Shown piece by piece: positions 7,762-16,341 of a stretch of DNA of 64,000 bases. This DNA is from Xiheibacterium sp038325765. Lineage in GTDB: Bacteria; Myxococcota_A; Polyangia; Nannocystales; Nannocystaceae. Location of the stretch: assembly GCA_038325765.1 (NCBI GenBank), contig JBBQJI010000020.1:1-64000 (forward strand), given 5' to 3'. Under the pieces are notes generated by a model, which saw only the letters and a program-made list of their open reading frames with translations, had not been told where the DNA came from and did not search any database. Within the stretch, counting starts at the first letter, position 1; the number at the start of each line of letters is the position of its first letter. The translations under genes were made by a program, and so were the position numbers.

Positions 7762-9138
7762 CTAGGGCTGCGCGGCGCGGACCAAGCGATCGCCGTCGAG
7801 TCGCAGACGCCCGGCGTGGACCTTGCCGACGATCTCGGCCGGCCCCGGCGCGAGGCGAACGACCGCGCCGTTGAATGGCACGAGGCTCTGCGGCACGCCG
7901 CACTGGATCGCGAGCTCGGCGTGCGCCTCCATGTGTCGCCGCTCGCCGTGGACCGGAATCACCATCTGCGGCCGCGTCCATGCGTAGAGCTCGCGGAGCT
8001 CGTCTCTGGCGGGATGACCCGAGACGTGGACGAAGGCGTCGTGCTCGCCGACGACGTTCACGCCGTTGCGGCGCAGGCGACGGTGCAGCGCGTCGATCGG
8101 CTGCTCGTTGCCGGGGATGATCTTGGACGAGAACACCGCCGCGTCGCCGCGCTCGAGGAAGACCTCGCGGTGGTCATTGGTGCTGATCCGCGACAGCGCC
8201 GCGCCGGGCTCGCCTTGGGTGCCGGTGCAGATCAGCATGACCTTGCTCGGTGGTAGGTACCCGATGTCGCGCGGAGCGACCTCGGTCTCGAAGCGCGGCA
8301 GATAGCCGGTGCGCCGTGCGGCGGCGATCATCCGCAGCAGCGAGCGGCCGGCGATGATCGGGTGGCGGTCGAGCTGGCGCGCGATCTCGATGAAGGTCGC
8401 GATGCGGGCGATGTTGCTGGCGAAGCACGCGACCGCGATGCGCCGATCGAAGCGGCCGAGCACATCGAGCACGCTCGGGCGGAGCTCGCCCTCGGACTGC
8501 GAGCGGCCCTCCTTGGTGGCGTTGGTCGAATCCGAGATCGCGGCCAGCACTCCGCGCTCACCGCAGCGGCGCAGGACTTCGGCGTCGGTGACCGGGCCGA
8601 CCAGCGGATCGGGGTCGAGCTTGAAGTCGCCGGTGTGGACCACCGTGCCCAGCGGGGTGTCGATGATGATGGCGCTGCTCTCGACCGTCGAGTGGGTGAC
8701 GTCGACGAAGCGGAGCTCGAACGGCGCCAGCGACAGCTGCCCCGAGGTGGGGATCTCATGCAGCGGCACGTCGTGCGTGAGCCCGGCCTCGTGCAGCTTG
8801 CGGCGCAGGATCTCGGCGGGGAACGGTGTCGCGTACACCGGACAGCGCAGGTGTCGCCACAGGTAGGCGATCGCGCCGAGGTGGTCTTCGTGGGCGTGCG
8901 TGACCACCAGGCCGAGCAGCGAATCACGGCGACGGGCGATGAACTCGGGATCCGGCATCACGACCTCGGTGGTGCCGTGGGTGCTGTCGAAGCTGATGCC
9001 GCAGTCGATCATCAACCACTTGCCGGCGTGGCCGTAGAGGTTGAGGTTCATGCCGATCTCGCCCGAGCCTCCGAGCGGCACGAACACCAGCTCGTTCGGT
9101 CGCACGCCATCGCGGGAAGTCGCGTTCGATGCAGTCAA
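7762..9138 (-). CDS. rnj: Ribonuclease J-like beta-CASP nuclease
   Basis: An RNA-degrading and processing enzyme, 458 residues. The opening LGGSGEIGMNLNLY, the metal motif HAHEDH at residues 81-86, HTGDFKLDPDPL, SDSTNATKEGRSQSE and LICTGTQGEPGAALSRI are diagnostic of RNase J. HVSGHPARDEL and VIPVHGERRHM supply the later catalytic histidines. RNase J proteins are usually near 550 residues because of a C-terminal domain used for dimer formation; that domain is absent here, as in other short members. The active site looks complete. The gene is monocistronic and divergent from the lipoprotein gene at 9566. Confidence 0.9.
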   Translation of the reverse strand: MTASNATSRDGVRPNELVFVPLGGSGEIGMNLNLYGHAGKWLMIDCGISFDSTHGTTEVVMPDPEFIARRRDSLLGLVVTHAHEDHLGAIAYLWRHLRCPVYATPFPAEILRRKLHEAGLTHDVPLHEIPTSGQLSLAPFELRFVDVTHSTVESSAIIIDTPLGTVVHTGDFKLDPDPLVGPVTDAEVLRRCGERGVLAAISDSTNATKEGRSQSEGELRPSVLDVLGRFDRRIAVACFASNIARIATFIEIARQLDRHPIIAGRSLLRMIAAARRTGYLPRFETEVAPRDIGYLPPSKVMLICTGTQGEPGAALSRISTNDHREVFLERGDAAVFSSKIIPGNEQPIDALHRRLRRNGVNVVGEHDAFVHVSGHPARDELRELYAWTRPQMVIPVHGERRHMEAHAELAIQCGVPQSLVPFNGAVVRLAPGPAEIVGKVHAGRLRLDGDRLVRAAQP

Positions 9139-9565
9139 GCGCGGCCGAGCCTAGCACGGGCAACGGTGGGCGCCGCTGGCGGCGTCGTGCCGTGCGGCGC
9201 GGTGCGCAGACCGACGTGCGCGTCAGGCCCAGCGGGCGCATGGGACCGGCGATCCGTGAGGCGGCAGCCGGGCACCAGATCCAGTTCGTCGTCGATCGCG
9301 GGGCTCGCATGCGTGCGAGCAGGCTCCCCTCCCGAGGACCGAGTGTGGTTCGTTCGACGACGTTGCCGACGGAACGTCCTCAGGCTGAGCCGGAGCCCGC
9401 CCGACTCCGACCCGCGCGGGTGAGCCGGTCCGACCGACGCAGCGCGCGACGTTGCGGGTCACCACACTCCTGGCCGCGCACGCCCCTGCCGCAGCCCACC
9501 GGCACAAAACCACTGCGGAATCCAGCCCCGGCGCCCTGGCGTGCAATCCGCTTTGCAGCGACGTC
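9139..9565. other. Intergenic region between divergent genes
   Basis: These 427 nt separate the RNase J gene (-) from the lipoprotein gene (+) and must hold both promoters. No clear -35/-10 pair, operator, hairpin or RNA gene could be recognised. Open frames across it look like compositional artefacts. Confidence 0.5.
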
Positions 9566-10591
9566 ATGCCGACCCGAAGCATCCTCGCCGCGCTCCCCCT
9601 CGTCCTGTTCGCCGGGGGCTGCTGGCAGCAGGGCTCCCACGCGTTTCCCACCACCGATGACGTGCGCATCGCCAAGTCCGACGCGGATGTCGATCGCGAG
9701 GCGAGCACCGGCCAAAAGGGGGGTGAGTACGGCGATGTCTACGCGCTCGGCATGCAGACCGCCCACGAGGTCAACGGTTGGATCGCCGAGGGGGTCGACT
9801 CGGCCGGTCGCATCATCCGTGTCGTCGAGTTGTTGCCGCCGAGCTCGACAGACGGCGACTTCGACGTCTTCGGCCCGTACTACGACCTCGAGACCGATCG
9901 CAGCTGGCTCGTCCGCATCGCCGGCGACGAGGACGACAGTCACTTCGAAATCCTCGTCGGCGCGGGCAGGGCCAAGGCGTCGGAGATGTCCGAGCTGCTC
10001 GACGGCGAGATCACCATCGACGGCGATGTGCGCAGCGGCGTGTTCGCGATGAATTTCGACACCGTCGAGCAACACGATCTGAAGCGCGGCCCCGACCGTG
10101 ACCGCACCTACGCCGGCAGCCTCGAGATCCGCTTCGAGCGCGACACCAGCAGCGCGCACAAGATCGTCGAGATCGTGTACGACGATTTCGAGGTCACCCA
10201 GACCGAGCCGATCAAGGAGTACTTCAGCGCGGACATGTACACCTTTCGCCGCAACGCCGACGGCGCCGGCGAGTTCGTGTTCTCGTTGGTGAGCACATTC
10301 CAGGCCCAGGTGTGGAGCGGTCCGGCGCGCGAGCGGATGTCGCTCGAGCTGCAGTGGAACGCGCGCGGCGCGGGTCGGGGTCGCGAGGAGATCGCTGCGC
10401 TCGAGGACGGCGAGGGCGACCTCGCCCACGGCGACATCGTGCTCGAGGAGTGCTTCGACGAGGACGGGTACTTCACGTGGCGGATGCTGAACGAGGCCTA
10501 CGCCGCCGCGATCCCGGGGTACGGCGCAGGGGATCGGTCGTCGTGTGTGGCGCTCGACGAGTCGCTGCCGAGCTTCGCATCGCGGCGATGA
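9566..10591 (+). CDS. Predicted lipoprotein, unknown function
   Basis: A 341-residue acidic protein. The ATG at 9566 gives a short signal sequence with lipobox LVLFAGGC followed by WQQ; the longer upstream extension would spoil this signal and was not used. The mature part has alternating charged and beta-like stretches (VRSGVFAMNFDTVEQHDL, YAGSLEIRFERDTSSAHK, IVEIVYDDFEVTQTEP), which suggests a beta-rich domain of roughly 300 residues. Single cysteines near the C-terminus (LEECFDEDG, SSCVALDE) might form one disulphide. No neighbour suggests a function and I do not recognise the family. Confidence 0.75.
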   Translation: MPTRSILAALPLVLFAGGCWQQGSHAFPTTDDVRIAKSDADVDREASTGQKGGEYGDVYALGMQTAHEVNGWIAEGVDSAGRIIRVVELLPPSSTDGDFDVFGPYYDLETDRSWLVRIAGDEDDSHFEILVGAGRAKASEMSELLDGEITIDGDVRSGVFAMNFDTVEQHDLKRGPDRDRTYAGSLEIRFERDTSSAHKIVEIVYDDFEVTQTEPIKEYFSADMYTFRRNADGAGEFVFSLVSTFQAQVWSGPARERMSLELQWNARGAGRGREEIAALEDGEGDLAHGDIVLEECFDEDGYFTWRMLNEAYAAAIPGYGAGDRSSCVALDESLPSFASRR

Positions 10592-10800
10592 AGCGCGCAC
10601 GGCGTTGGGCGATGCTGGGACGGAGATGCCGCCCGCGCCCGCACGTCGCGTTGGGCACGGAGCTCGGGCCGCCGTTCAAGTTCGGCAAGGGTGGGCCAGG
10701 TGGCTGGATCATTCTCGATGAGCCCGAGGGCGCGGGCGGCAGGCATGCGTGGCTCGTGAATCCAGCGCTCCATACGCTCGAGGTGCTACGACTCCACGAG

Positions 10801-10840
10801 GGTCGGTGGGGGTCGGTGGGGGTCGGTGGGGGTCGGTGGG
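10801..10840 (+). repeat. Four tandem copies of a 10-bp G-rich unit
   Basis: GGTCGGTGGG is repeated four times without any mismatch, in an intergenic stretch. The + strand has enough runs of two to five guanines to form a G-quadruplex; whether it does so is inference. The perfect identity of the copies suggests recent expansion by slippage. Confidence 0.85.
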
Positions 10841-11010
10841 TTCGGCGCCGCCTGATCGTCGGCTCCTGAACGTCACCGCGCTGCCGGCGAAGACCAACTC
10901 CACGACGCCCGAGCCATCGCTGAGGTCGCACCACAGCGCCGCTCGAGAGCATTCCTGCACATGATCCGAGGCTACCCGGCAACAGGACGCAACCACGGTC
11001 TCCCCACGAC
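10840..11010 (-). pseudogene. Possible OB-fold domain remnant
   Basis: One - strand frame reads CRGETVVASCCRVASDHVQ, then ALWCDLSDGSGVVELVFAG. This resembles OB-fold nucleic-acid-binding modules in which a CxLxDGTGxVxLVFxG segment forms two core strands. The resemblance is lost where the 10-bp tandem repeat begins, and no full domain or reliable start can be built. It may be a decayed gene truncated by repeat growth, or a chance match. This is a weak call. Confidence 0.25.
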
Positions 11011-11256
11011 ATCTCACTGATCTTTCGGCCACGATGCCGTGCCGAGGCGAACGGGCGAACCGTCGCCCTCCTCTGCGTGCCGCCGGCGCCAGGTTCTACC
11101 GCAGCGCCGATCGCTCGCAGCATCTCGCGCGCTCCTTCGACGGCGCCGCGAACCGCGAACAGGTGGCCGGGGTTTCGCAGCGCCGGTAGGCCCCCGCACC
11201 GAACGGCCCGTCCGTCCGATTATAATTTGACAGACCTGCCCCCGCCACCCCCCGGG

Positions 11257-11371
11257 TGCGAGATGGGTGGCGATGTCCCGGGACATCCCGGAACAGGCTG
11301 CGAGATGGGTGGGAGATGTCCTGGGACATCCCGGAACAGGCTGCGAGATGGGTGGGGGATGTTGGGACATC
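11257..11371. repeat. Three direct repeats of about 43 bp, each with a palindrome
   Basis: Two near-identical units (11257-11298 and 11299-11341) and a shorter third (11342-11371) share TGCGAGATGGGTGG, a GATGTCC palindrome and CATCCCGGAACAGGC. The palindromes are GATGTCCCGGGACATC (11272-11287, perfect), GATGTCCTGGGACATC (11315-11330) and GATGTTGGGACATC (11358-11371). Their spacing of 43 bp is close to four helical turns. The array ends about 60 nt before the peptidase start. It could be a multi-site operator for a dimeric regulator, or a member of a dispersed repeat family. Confidence 0.8.
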
Positions 11372-11434
11372 GCCCCGGCATCTGCCCAGTTCCTGGCGAT
11401 CGGGACGGCCAACCGTCCTATGCTTCGCGCCGCC

Positions 11435-13435
11435 ATGCGTCGCCCTCGCCTCGAGTCCATCGCGCGTCTGCTCCCCCTCGTCGCCCTGGCGTGCTCGCCC
11501 CAGGCGAAGCCCTCGCGCGCCCCGGACGCTGCGCAGGCCGCCGCAACCGTCACACCGGGATCGCAGGGCAACCCGCGCTTCGGCGATCCGATCATCGCTC
11601 GCATCGTCGAGCTCGGCACGACCGCGTCCGAGGTCGACGCCCACCTCGAGCACCTCGCCAACGTCATCGGCCCGCGCCTCACAGGGTCGCACGGGCTGAT
11701 GGTCGCCGAGCAGTGGGCGCGCGACCGCTTCGCATCGTTCGGCCTCGACGCGAAGCTCGAACGCTGGGGCGAGTTCCCGGTCGGCTTCGACCGTGGGCCG
11801 AGCTCGGGTGCCATGGTTGCGCCCGAGCGCGTCGCGTACGAGTTCACGACGCGGGCCTGGACGCCAGGGGCGCTCGGCCCGGTGCGCGGGCCGGCGCTGC
11901 CCTACCCCGCCAGCGTCGCCGAGGTGAAGCGGGATCCCGACCGCTTCGCAGGCGCGTGGATCGTGCACCCCGATCCACGGACGATCACCACGCCGCCTGC
12001 CGACGCCAAGCGCGAGGCTGCGCGCATCACCGCGATCGACGACGCCCTGCACGCGGCGAAGATCGCCGGCCACATCGAGCGCGCCCGCGATCCAGCCGGC
12101 GTGCTGGTGCACACGGGCGGCAGCTACGAGATCGACTGGAGCACCCTGCCCGAGGACGTCCGCGTCAGCCTCCGCGGCTCGCAGCACGACGACCTGGTGC
12201 GGCGCATCGCGGCCACCGAAGCGGTGGAGCTCGAGTTCTCGATCGACAACCGGTTCTTCAACGGTCCTGTGCCCCAGCACAACGTGATCGCCGATCTGAT
12301 CGGCAGCGAGTTTCCCGACGAGCTGGTGATCGTCGGCGGTCACCTCGACTCGTGGGACGGGGCCCGCGGCGCCGTCGACAACGCCACCGGATGCGCGACC
12401 ACGCTCGAGGCCGCGCGGCTGCTCGTGGCCGCCGGCGCCAAGCCGCGGCGCACCATCCGGTTCATGTTGTGGTCGGGCGAGGAGCAGGGCCTGCTCGGCT
12501 CGCGGGCATACGTGGACCAGCACCCCGAGATCGCAGAGCGCACCTCGGTGGTGCTTGTCCACGACGGTGGCACCAACTTCCTGTCGGGTCTGCGCGTCAC
12601 CCCCGAGATGGCCGACGATGCGAGGCGCGTGTTCGCACCGGTGATGGCGCTCGATCCGGCGCTGCCCTTCGCGCTGTGGTACGCCGATGCGCTGCGCAAG
12701 GGCGGCAGCGACCACACGCCGTTCATCGACAAGGGCGTGCCCGGCTTCTTCTGGGAGCAAGACGGCCGCGCCGACTACGATCACTCCCATCATACGCAGT
12801 TCGACACCACCGAGTTCGCGATCCCGGAGTATCAGCGCCACTCGGCGATGGTCGTCGCGATCGCGGCGCTGGGCTTCGCGAACCTCGATCACAAGCTCGA
12901 TCGCACCGACAGCGCCGCCCTCGACCGTCGGCGGCTCGGCGCCGAGCTCGACGGCACCACGATCAAATCGGTCACGGCCGGCAGCGCGGGCGCGCGGGCG
13001 GGGCTGCGCAAGGGCGACGTCGTGACCGCGGTCGAGGGCCAAGGCGGCACGGCGCGCGAGATGATGCGCCGACTCGCCGGCGAAAGCGCGACGCCGACGA
13101 TCACCGTGCTGCGCAGGGGCAAGCCCGTGGCGCTGACCCTCGACTTCGCGCAGGATCCCGCGCAGCTCGAGCAGGACGCACGGCGTGCACGTCGGCAGGC
13201 TCGCTTCGGCGCGCTCGACTACGACGCACCGTTCGCGGGACGCACCTTGCCCAAGGCCGAGCCGGCTCCGGTCGCGACGCCGGCGCCCGCAACCACGCCA
13301 GCGCCCGCGACCACGCCAGCGCCCGCGACCACGCCAGCGCCCGCGACCACGCCAGCGCCCGCAACCACGCCAGCGCCCGCAACCACGCCAGCGCCCGCAA
13401 CCACGCCAGCGCCCGCAGCCACGCCAGCCGGATGA
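11435..13435 (+). CDS. M28-family metallopeptidase lipoprotein with PDZ domain
   Basis: A 666-residue exported zinc aminopeptidase/carboxypeptidase-type enzyme. The signal ends with LLPLVALAC, a lipobox with Cys at residue 20 when ATG 11435 is used (ATG 11420 adds five residues). The peptidase domain carries the family's metal ligands: GGHLDSWDGARG, DNATGCATTLE, the catalytic pair in WSGEEQGLLGS, VLVHDGGTN and DHSHHTQFDT. A PDZ domain follows (IKSVTAGSAGARAGLRKGDV), then a flexible tail of eight TTPAPA repeats. The protein is probably anchored to a membrane and degrades peptides outside the cytoplasm. The repeated palindromes upstream may regulate it. Confidence 0.9.
   Translation: MRRPRLESIARLLPLVALACSPQAKPSRAPDAAQAAATVTPGSQGNPRFGDPIIARIVELGTTASEVDAHLEHLANVIGPRLTGSHGLMVAEQWARDRFASFGLDAKLERWGEFPVGFDRGPSSGAMVAPERVAYEFTTRAWTPGALGPVRGPALPYPASVAEVKRDPDRFAGAWIVHPDPRTITTPPADAKREAARITAIDDALHAAKIAGHIERARDPAGVLVHTGGSYEIDWSTLPEDVRVSLRGSQHDDLVRRIAATEAVELEFSIDNRFFNGPVPQHNVIADLIGSEFPDELVIVGGHLDSWDGARGAVDNATGCATTLEAARLLVAAGAKPRRTIRFMLWSGEEQGLLGSRAYVDQHPEIAERTSVVLVHDGGTNFLSGLRVTPEMADDARRVFAPVMALDPALPFALWYADALRKGGSDHTPFIDKGVPGFFWEQDGRADYDHSHHTQFDTTEFAIPEYQRHSAMVVAIAALGFANLDHKLDRTDSAALDRRRLGAELDGTTIKSVTAGSAGARAGLRKGDVVTAVEGQGGTAREMMRRLAGESATPTITVLRRGKPVALTLDFAQDPAQLEQDARRARRQARFGALDYDAPFAGRTLPKAEPAPVATPAPATTPAPATTPAPATTPAPATTPAPATTPAPATTPAPATTPAPAATPAG
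13270..13431 (+). repeat. 18-bp in-frame tandem repeat coding for TTPAPA units
   Basis: About eight copies of an 18-bp unit (ACCACGCCAGCGCCCGCA, with the last base varying) encode the proline/alanine/threonine tail of the M28 peptidase. Copies differ almost only at the third codon position of one alanine, so the array has expanded recently. Being a multiple of three, copy number can change without breaking the frame. Confidence 0.9.
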
Positions 13436-13445
13436 CGCGCGACGC

Positions 13446-13465
13446 CCCGACCGCGATCAGTCGGG
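13446..13465. terminator. Short hairpin between convergent genes
   Basis: CCCGAC at 13446-13451 and GTCGGG at 13460-13465 form a 6-bp stem with an 8-nt loop between the stop of the peptidase gene (+) and that of the next gene (-). It overlaps the latter's stop codon. It could act on both transcripts, but the stem is short and has no T-run. Confidence 0.35.
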
Positions 13466-14044
13466 CTCGTACGCCGCGCCGTCGTCCGTCGCCCGATAGA
13501 CCACGGCGCCGTCGTGTTTCACGCCGGCGTCGTCCGTACATTGCACCCGAAGACCCTCGATGCCGACCGGCATGCCCACGACGCGGCGGGCGATGAGCCG
13601 CGCGCGTTCGCATCGGCACCGCTCGACCCGCCGACCGTCCTCGAGCTCGACGGTCACGCGCACGACCGGCCGTTCGGCGCCGTCGAGCTCGACTGTGAAC
13701 GTGTACTCCTTGTCGTCGCCGGCCATGCGCACGTCGAGCTTGGCGGCGCCGCGCCTACGGCTGTCGAGCGCGATGTAGCGCCGCAGGTGGGCGCTGAGCG
13801 GCTTGCGTCGATCGGCGTCCTCGACGTTGACCCACCACAGCCGGATGTCGGCGATCGTGCGATCGCCCTCGGCCGGCAACCAACTGTCGAGCGCCAGCTC
13901 CCACTTCGCCATGCCGAAGTCCCGATCGATCCGCAGGATCTCGTGGTGGCGCAGGGCCTCGGTCGACAGATCCGCAGCCGCAGTCGGGCGCTCGGGAATT
14001 CCGCCGCCGACGAGCAACGACATGGCGATGGCAGACACGAGCAT
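13457..14044 (-). CDS. Secreted protein, unknown function
   Basis: A 195-residue protein with a likely N-terminal signal (MLVSAIAMSLLVGGGIPE; ATG 14023 is a shorter option). The rest is rich in charged residues and predicted strands: FGMAKWELALDSWLPAEG, IADIRLWWVNVED, LDVRMAGDDKEYTFTVE. Four cysteines are in the C-terminal third (RCRCERARL, VQCTDDAG). The regular alternation suggests a beta-sandwich in the cell envelope. It stands alone and converges on the peptidase gene. I do not recognise a family. Confidence 0.7.
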   Translation of the reverse strand: MLVSAIAMSLLVGGGIPERPTAAADLSTEALRHHEILRIDRDFGMAKWELALDSWLPAEGDRTIADIRLWWVNVEDADRRKPLSAHLRRYIALDSRRRGAAKLDVRMAGDDKEYTFTVELDGAERPVVRVTVELEDGRRVERCRCERARLIARRVVGMPVGIEGLRVQCTDDAGVKHDGAVVYRATDDGAAYEPD

Positions 14045-14238
14045 TCCATCGCAGCGTACCGTGCAATCGCCGCGGCGTCAGCGACTGGGGCGGGCACGGC
14101 GGGAGACTCGGGACTGATCCTCGAGCGCGCGATGGCGCCCGTGCCGTCGCCGGCCGTGACGCCGTCGCACGCGCATCGTCAGAACGGCGCCCTCACCGGG
14201 TGCCAGCTGGCGATGGGATGGTTGAGGGGGGTCCGATT

Positions 14239-14274
14239 GGGCGGGCGAGGGGGCGGGCGAGGGGGCGGGCGAGG
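14239..14274 (+). repeat. Three tandem copies of a 12-bp G-rich unit before the desaturase gene
   Basis: GGGCGGGCGAGG is repeated three times exactly and runs into GGGGTGGG, ending about 35 nt before the ribosome-binding site of the desaturase gene. Many runs of three or more guanines on the + strand could fold into a G-quadruplex in DNA or in the mRNA leader. A regulatory role is inferred only from its position. Confidence 0.85.
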
Positions 14275-14314
14275 GGGGTGGGCGATTGTGCCCGGCCGTC
14301 GGAGGTGGCACTCA

Positions 14315-15220
14315 ATGGGCCTGGCGATTTTCGGCAAACCACCCGCGATGCCCGTCCCCCGCCGCGTCGGCAAGCAGGCGCAGTCCGTCGGCGAGTACGA
14401 GTGGCTCCGCACCGTGCCGTTCGTCGGCGTGCACGTGGCAGCGGTCGCCGGGTTCTTCCTCTCCCCCACGCGCGCCGACTGGATCGGCTGCGCGGTGTTC
14501 TTCGTGGTGCTGATGTTCGGCGTCGGCGCGGGCTACCACCGCTACTTCTCGCACCGCGCCTTCAAGACCAGCCGCCTGTTCCAATTCGTGCTGGCATGGA
14601 TCGCCCAGTGCACAGCGCAGCGCGGCGTGCTGTGGTGGGCGCACCACCATCGCGGTCATCACCGCCACTCCGACGCCGAGGCCGACGTCCACTCGCCGGG
14701 GCGATGGGGCTTCTGGCACTCGCACATCGGCTGGGTCTACGACCGCAACCGCGACACCGACTACAGCAAGATCGCCGACTTCGCGAAGTATCCGGAGCTC
14801 GTCGCACTCAACCGCCTGTGGCTCGTCCCCCCGGTGGCGCTCGGCGTCGTCACCTACCTGCTGATGGGCGTCTCCGGGGTGTGCGTGACGTTCGCGCTGT
14901 CGGTGGTGCTGGTGTGCCACGCGACGTTCGCGATCAACTCGCTGTCGCACATCTTCGGCTCGCGCCGCTTCGCGACGTCCGACGACAGCCGCAACAACTG
15001 GATGCTCGCCATCGTGATGATGGGCGAGGGCTGGCACAACAACCATCACCACTACCAGTCGTCGGCGCGCGCCGGGTTCTACTGGTGGGAGATCGACCTC
15101 AACTGGTACATCCTGCTCGCGCTGTCGCGGCTCGGGATCGTCTGGGGGCTGCGGCCGGTGCCGCAGCATGTCTACGCCGCCGCGCTGGCGCGTCCCGTCG
15201 TCCCGTCGACCGGGCAGTGA
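14315..15220 (+). CDS. Acyl-CoA delta-9-type fatty acid desaturase
   Basis: A 301-residue membrane di-iron enzyme that places a double bond in a saturated fatty acyl chain. All three histidine boxes are present: HRYFSHR (first), HRGHHRHSD (second) and HNNHHHYQ (third), with the fourth ligand motif NSLSHIFG. Four hydrophobic spans are arranged in pairs (VGVHVAAVAGFFL, WIGCAVFFVVLMFGVG, then WLVPPVALGVVTYLL and VCVTFALSVVLVCHA). The length is typical of bacterial acyl-CoA desaturases. ATG 14315 follows GGAGG at 14301-14305, which decides the start. The product would adjust membrane fluidity. Confidence 0.93.
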   Translation: MGLAIFGKPPAMPVPRRVGKQAQSVGEYEWLRTVPFVGVHVAAVAGFFLSPTRADWIGCAVFFVVLMFGVGAGYHRYFSHRAFKTSRLFQFVLAWIAQCTAQRGVLWWAHHHRGHHRHSDAEADVHSPGRWGFWHSHIGWVYDRNRDTDYSKIADFAKYPELVALNRLWLVPPVALGVVTYLLMGVSGVCVTFALSVVLVCHATFAINSLSHIFGSRRFATSDDSRNNWMLAIVMMGEGWHNNHHHYQSSARAGFYWWEIDLNWYILLALSRLGIVWGLRPVPQHVYAAALARPVVPSTGQ

Positions 15221-15283
15221 GCCTGGCACTGGACCCCGGCGGCGCCTTGCGGATCGCGACCATCCGCGATTGACTCGTGCTCG

Positions 15284-15754
15284 ATGGTTCACGCGCGGGT
15301 CACCGCAGAGATGCCCGCCAACTGCGATGAGGTCTTCGATCTCGTGCACGACTACGACGCGAGGTTGCAGTGGGACACGCTGCTCCGCGCCGCCTCGATC
15401 GAGGGTGGAGGGCCGGCGGAGCGCGGGGCGGTGGCGGTGTGCAGCGGCCGGTGGCTCGTCGGCGGCCTGACGCTGCGGACCGTCTATGTCAGCTTCGAGC
15501 CCGGGGTGGTCGCGGCGGTCCAGATGACCAACTGTCCGCCGATGTTCTCGCGTTGGGCAGCTTCGATTCGCCACGTCGCGATCGCGCCGGGGCGTAGCAC
15601 TATCGTCTACACGTATAACTTCCGCGCCCGACCGCGCCTGCTGGCGTTCGTGCTCGAGCCGGTCCTCGCGGTGATCTTCCGTTGGGAGACTCGGCGACGG
15701 CTCGCTGCCCTCCACGATGCGCTGCTCGCCCGTGACCGCCGGCCGTCCGTGTGA
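15284..15754 (+). CDS. SRPBCC (START-like) family protein
   Basis: A 156-residue protein of the polyketide cyclase/dehydrase and lipid-transport fold. ARVTAEMPANCDEVFDLVHD matches the first strand and helix, YDARLQWDTLL the usual W-D turn, and the C-terminal LALHDALLARDRR-like helix closes the hydrophobic cavity. Such proteins bind small hydrophobic ligands. It follows the desaturase gene by 63 nt on the same strand and could belong to its transcript, where a lipid-binding role would make sense; this is inference. Confidence 0.75.
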   Translation: MVHARVTAEMPANCDEVFDLVHDYDARLQWDTLLRAASIEGGGPAERGAVAVCSGRWLVGGLTLRTVYVSFEPGVVAAVQMTNCPPMFSRWAASIRHVAIAPGRSTIVYTYNFRARPRLLAFVLEPVLAVIFRWETRRRLAALHDALLARDRRPSV

Positions 15755-15812
15755 GCCCGCATCGGCGAGCCGCCACGTCCGCCCCGCAGCCCCGTGGGCT
15801 ACCATCTGCCCC

Positions 15813-16322
15813 ATGTACGCCGCAATGTTCCGCCAGATGCACAAGCAGCTCGGGCAGCTCGACGGGTGGCTCGAGGCCGCCGACGCCTTCGCGAAGGCCA
15901 AGTCGTTCGGCCCCGAGATCTTCCTCGGATTCCGTCTCGCCCCCGATCAGTTCGCCTTCGGCCGCCAGGTCCAGATCACCTGCGACACCGTCAAGCTCGC
16001 CGCCGCACGGCTGGCGGGCAAGGACGCCCCCGCGCACCCCGACACCGAGCAGACGCTCGAAGAACTGCGCACGCGGGTGGCCACGACCCGCAGCTTCCTC
16101 GCCGATCTGAACGACGCGGATTTCGATGACGCGGCCACGCGCGAGATCACCCAGCCGCGTTGGGAGGGCAAGATCATGTCGGGCGCCGACTATTTCCTCG
16201 AGCACTCGGTGCCCAATTTCTACTTCCACCTCGCGCACGCGTACGCGATCCTGCGGCATAACGGCGTCGCGATCGGCAAGCGCGACTACCTGGGCCCGCT
16301 GTCCCAGCGCATGCCGGCATAG
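15813..16322 (+). CDS. DUF1993 domain protein
   Basis: A 169-residue protein matching DUF1993 along its length. FLGFRLAPDQFAFGRQVQIT, CDTVKLAAARLAGKDAP, and near the end PNFYFHLAHAYAILRHNGV then IGKRDYLG are the family signature. DUF1993 is an all-helical relative of the DinB-like four-helix fold; its function is not known, and the histidines could in principle bind metal. ATG 15813 gives the usual family start MYAAMFRQM. The gene lies 58 nt after the SRPBCC gene in the same direction and may be co-transcribed. Confidence 0.85.
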   Translation: MYAAMFRQMHKQLGQLDGWLEAADAFAKAKSFGPEIFLGFRLAPDQFAFGRQVQITCDTVKLAAARLAGKDAPAHPDTEQTLEELRTRVATTRSFLADLNDADFDDAATREITQPRWEGKIMSGADYFLEHSVPNFYFHLAHAYAILRHNGVAIGKRDYLGPLSQRMPA

Positions 16323-16341
16323 GCGCTCGCCCCACGCATCG

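Larger units (their letters stand above)
10592..11256. other. Long intergenic region with decayed coding traces
   Basis: These 665 nt hold no convincing intact gene. They contain a four-copy 10-bp G-rich repeat, a possible OB-fold remnant on the - strand, and an unusually AT-rich spot at 11218-11232 (TATAATTTGACA), which may be part of a promoter or recognition site for the downstream peptidase gene. Several overlapping open frames show no consistent protein character. Confidence 0.5.

Noticed and set aside
11257..11371. Spaced repeats as a possible CRISPR array
   Set aside because: The units are directly tandem with almost no variable spacer, and no cas gene is present.
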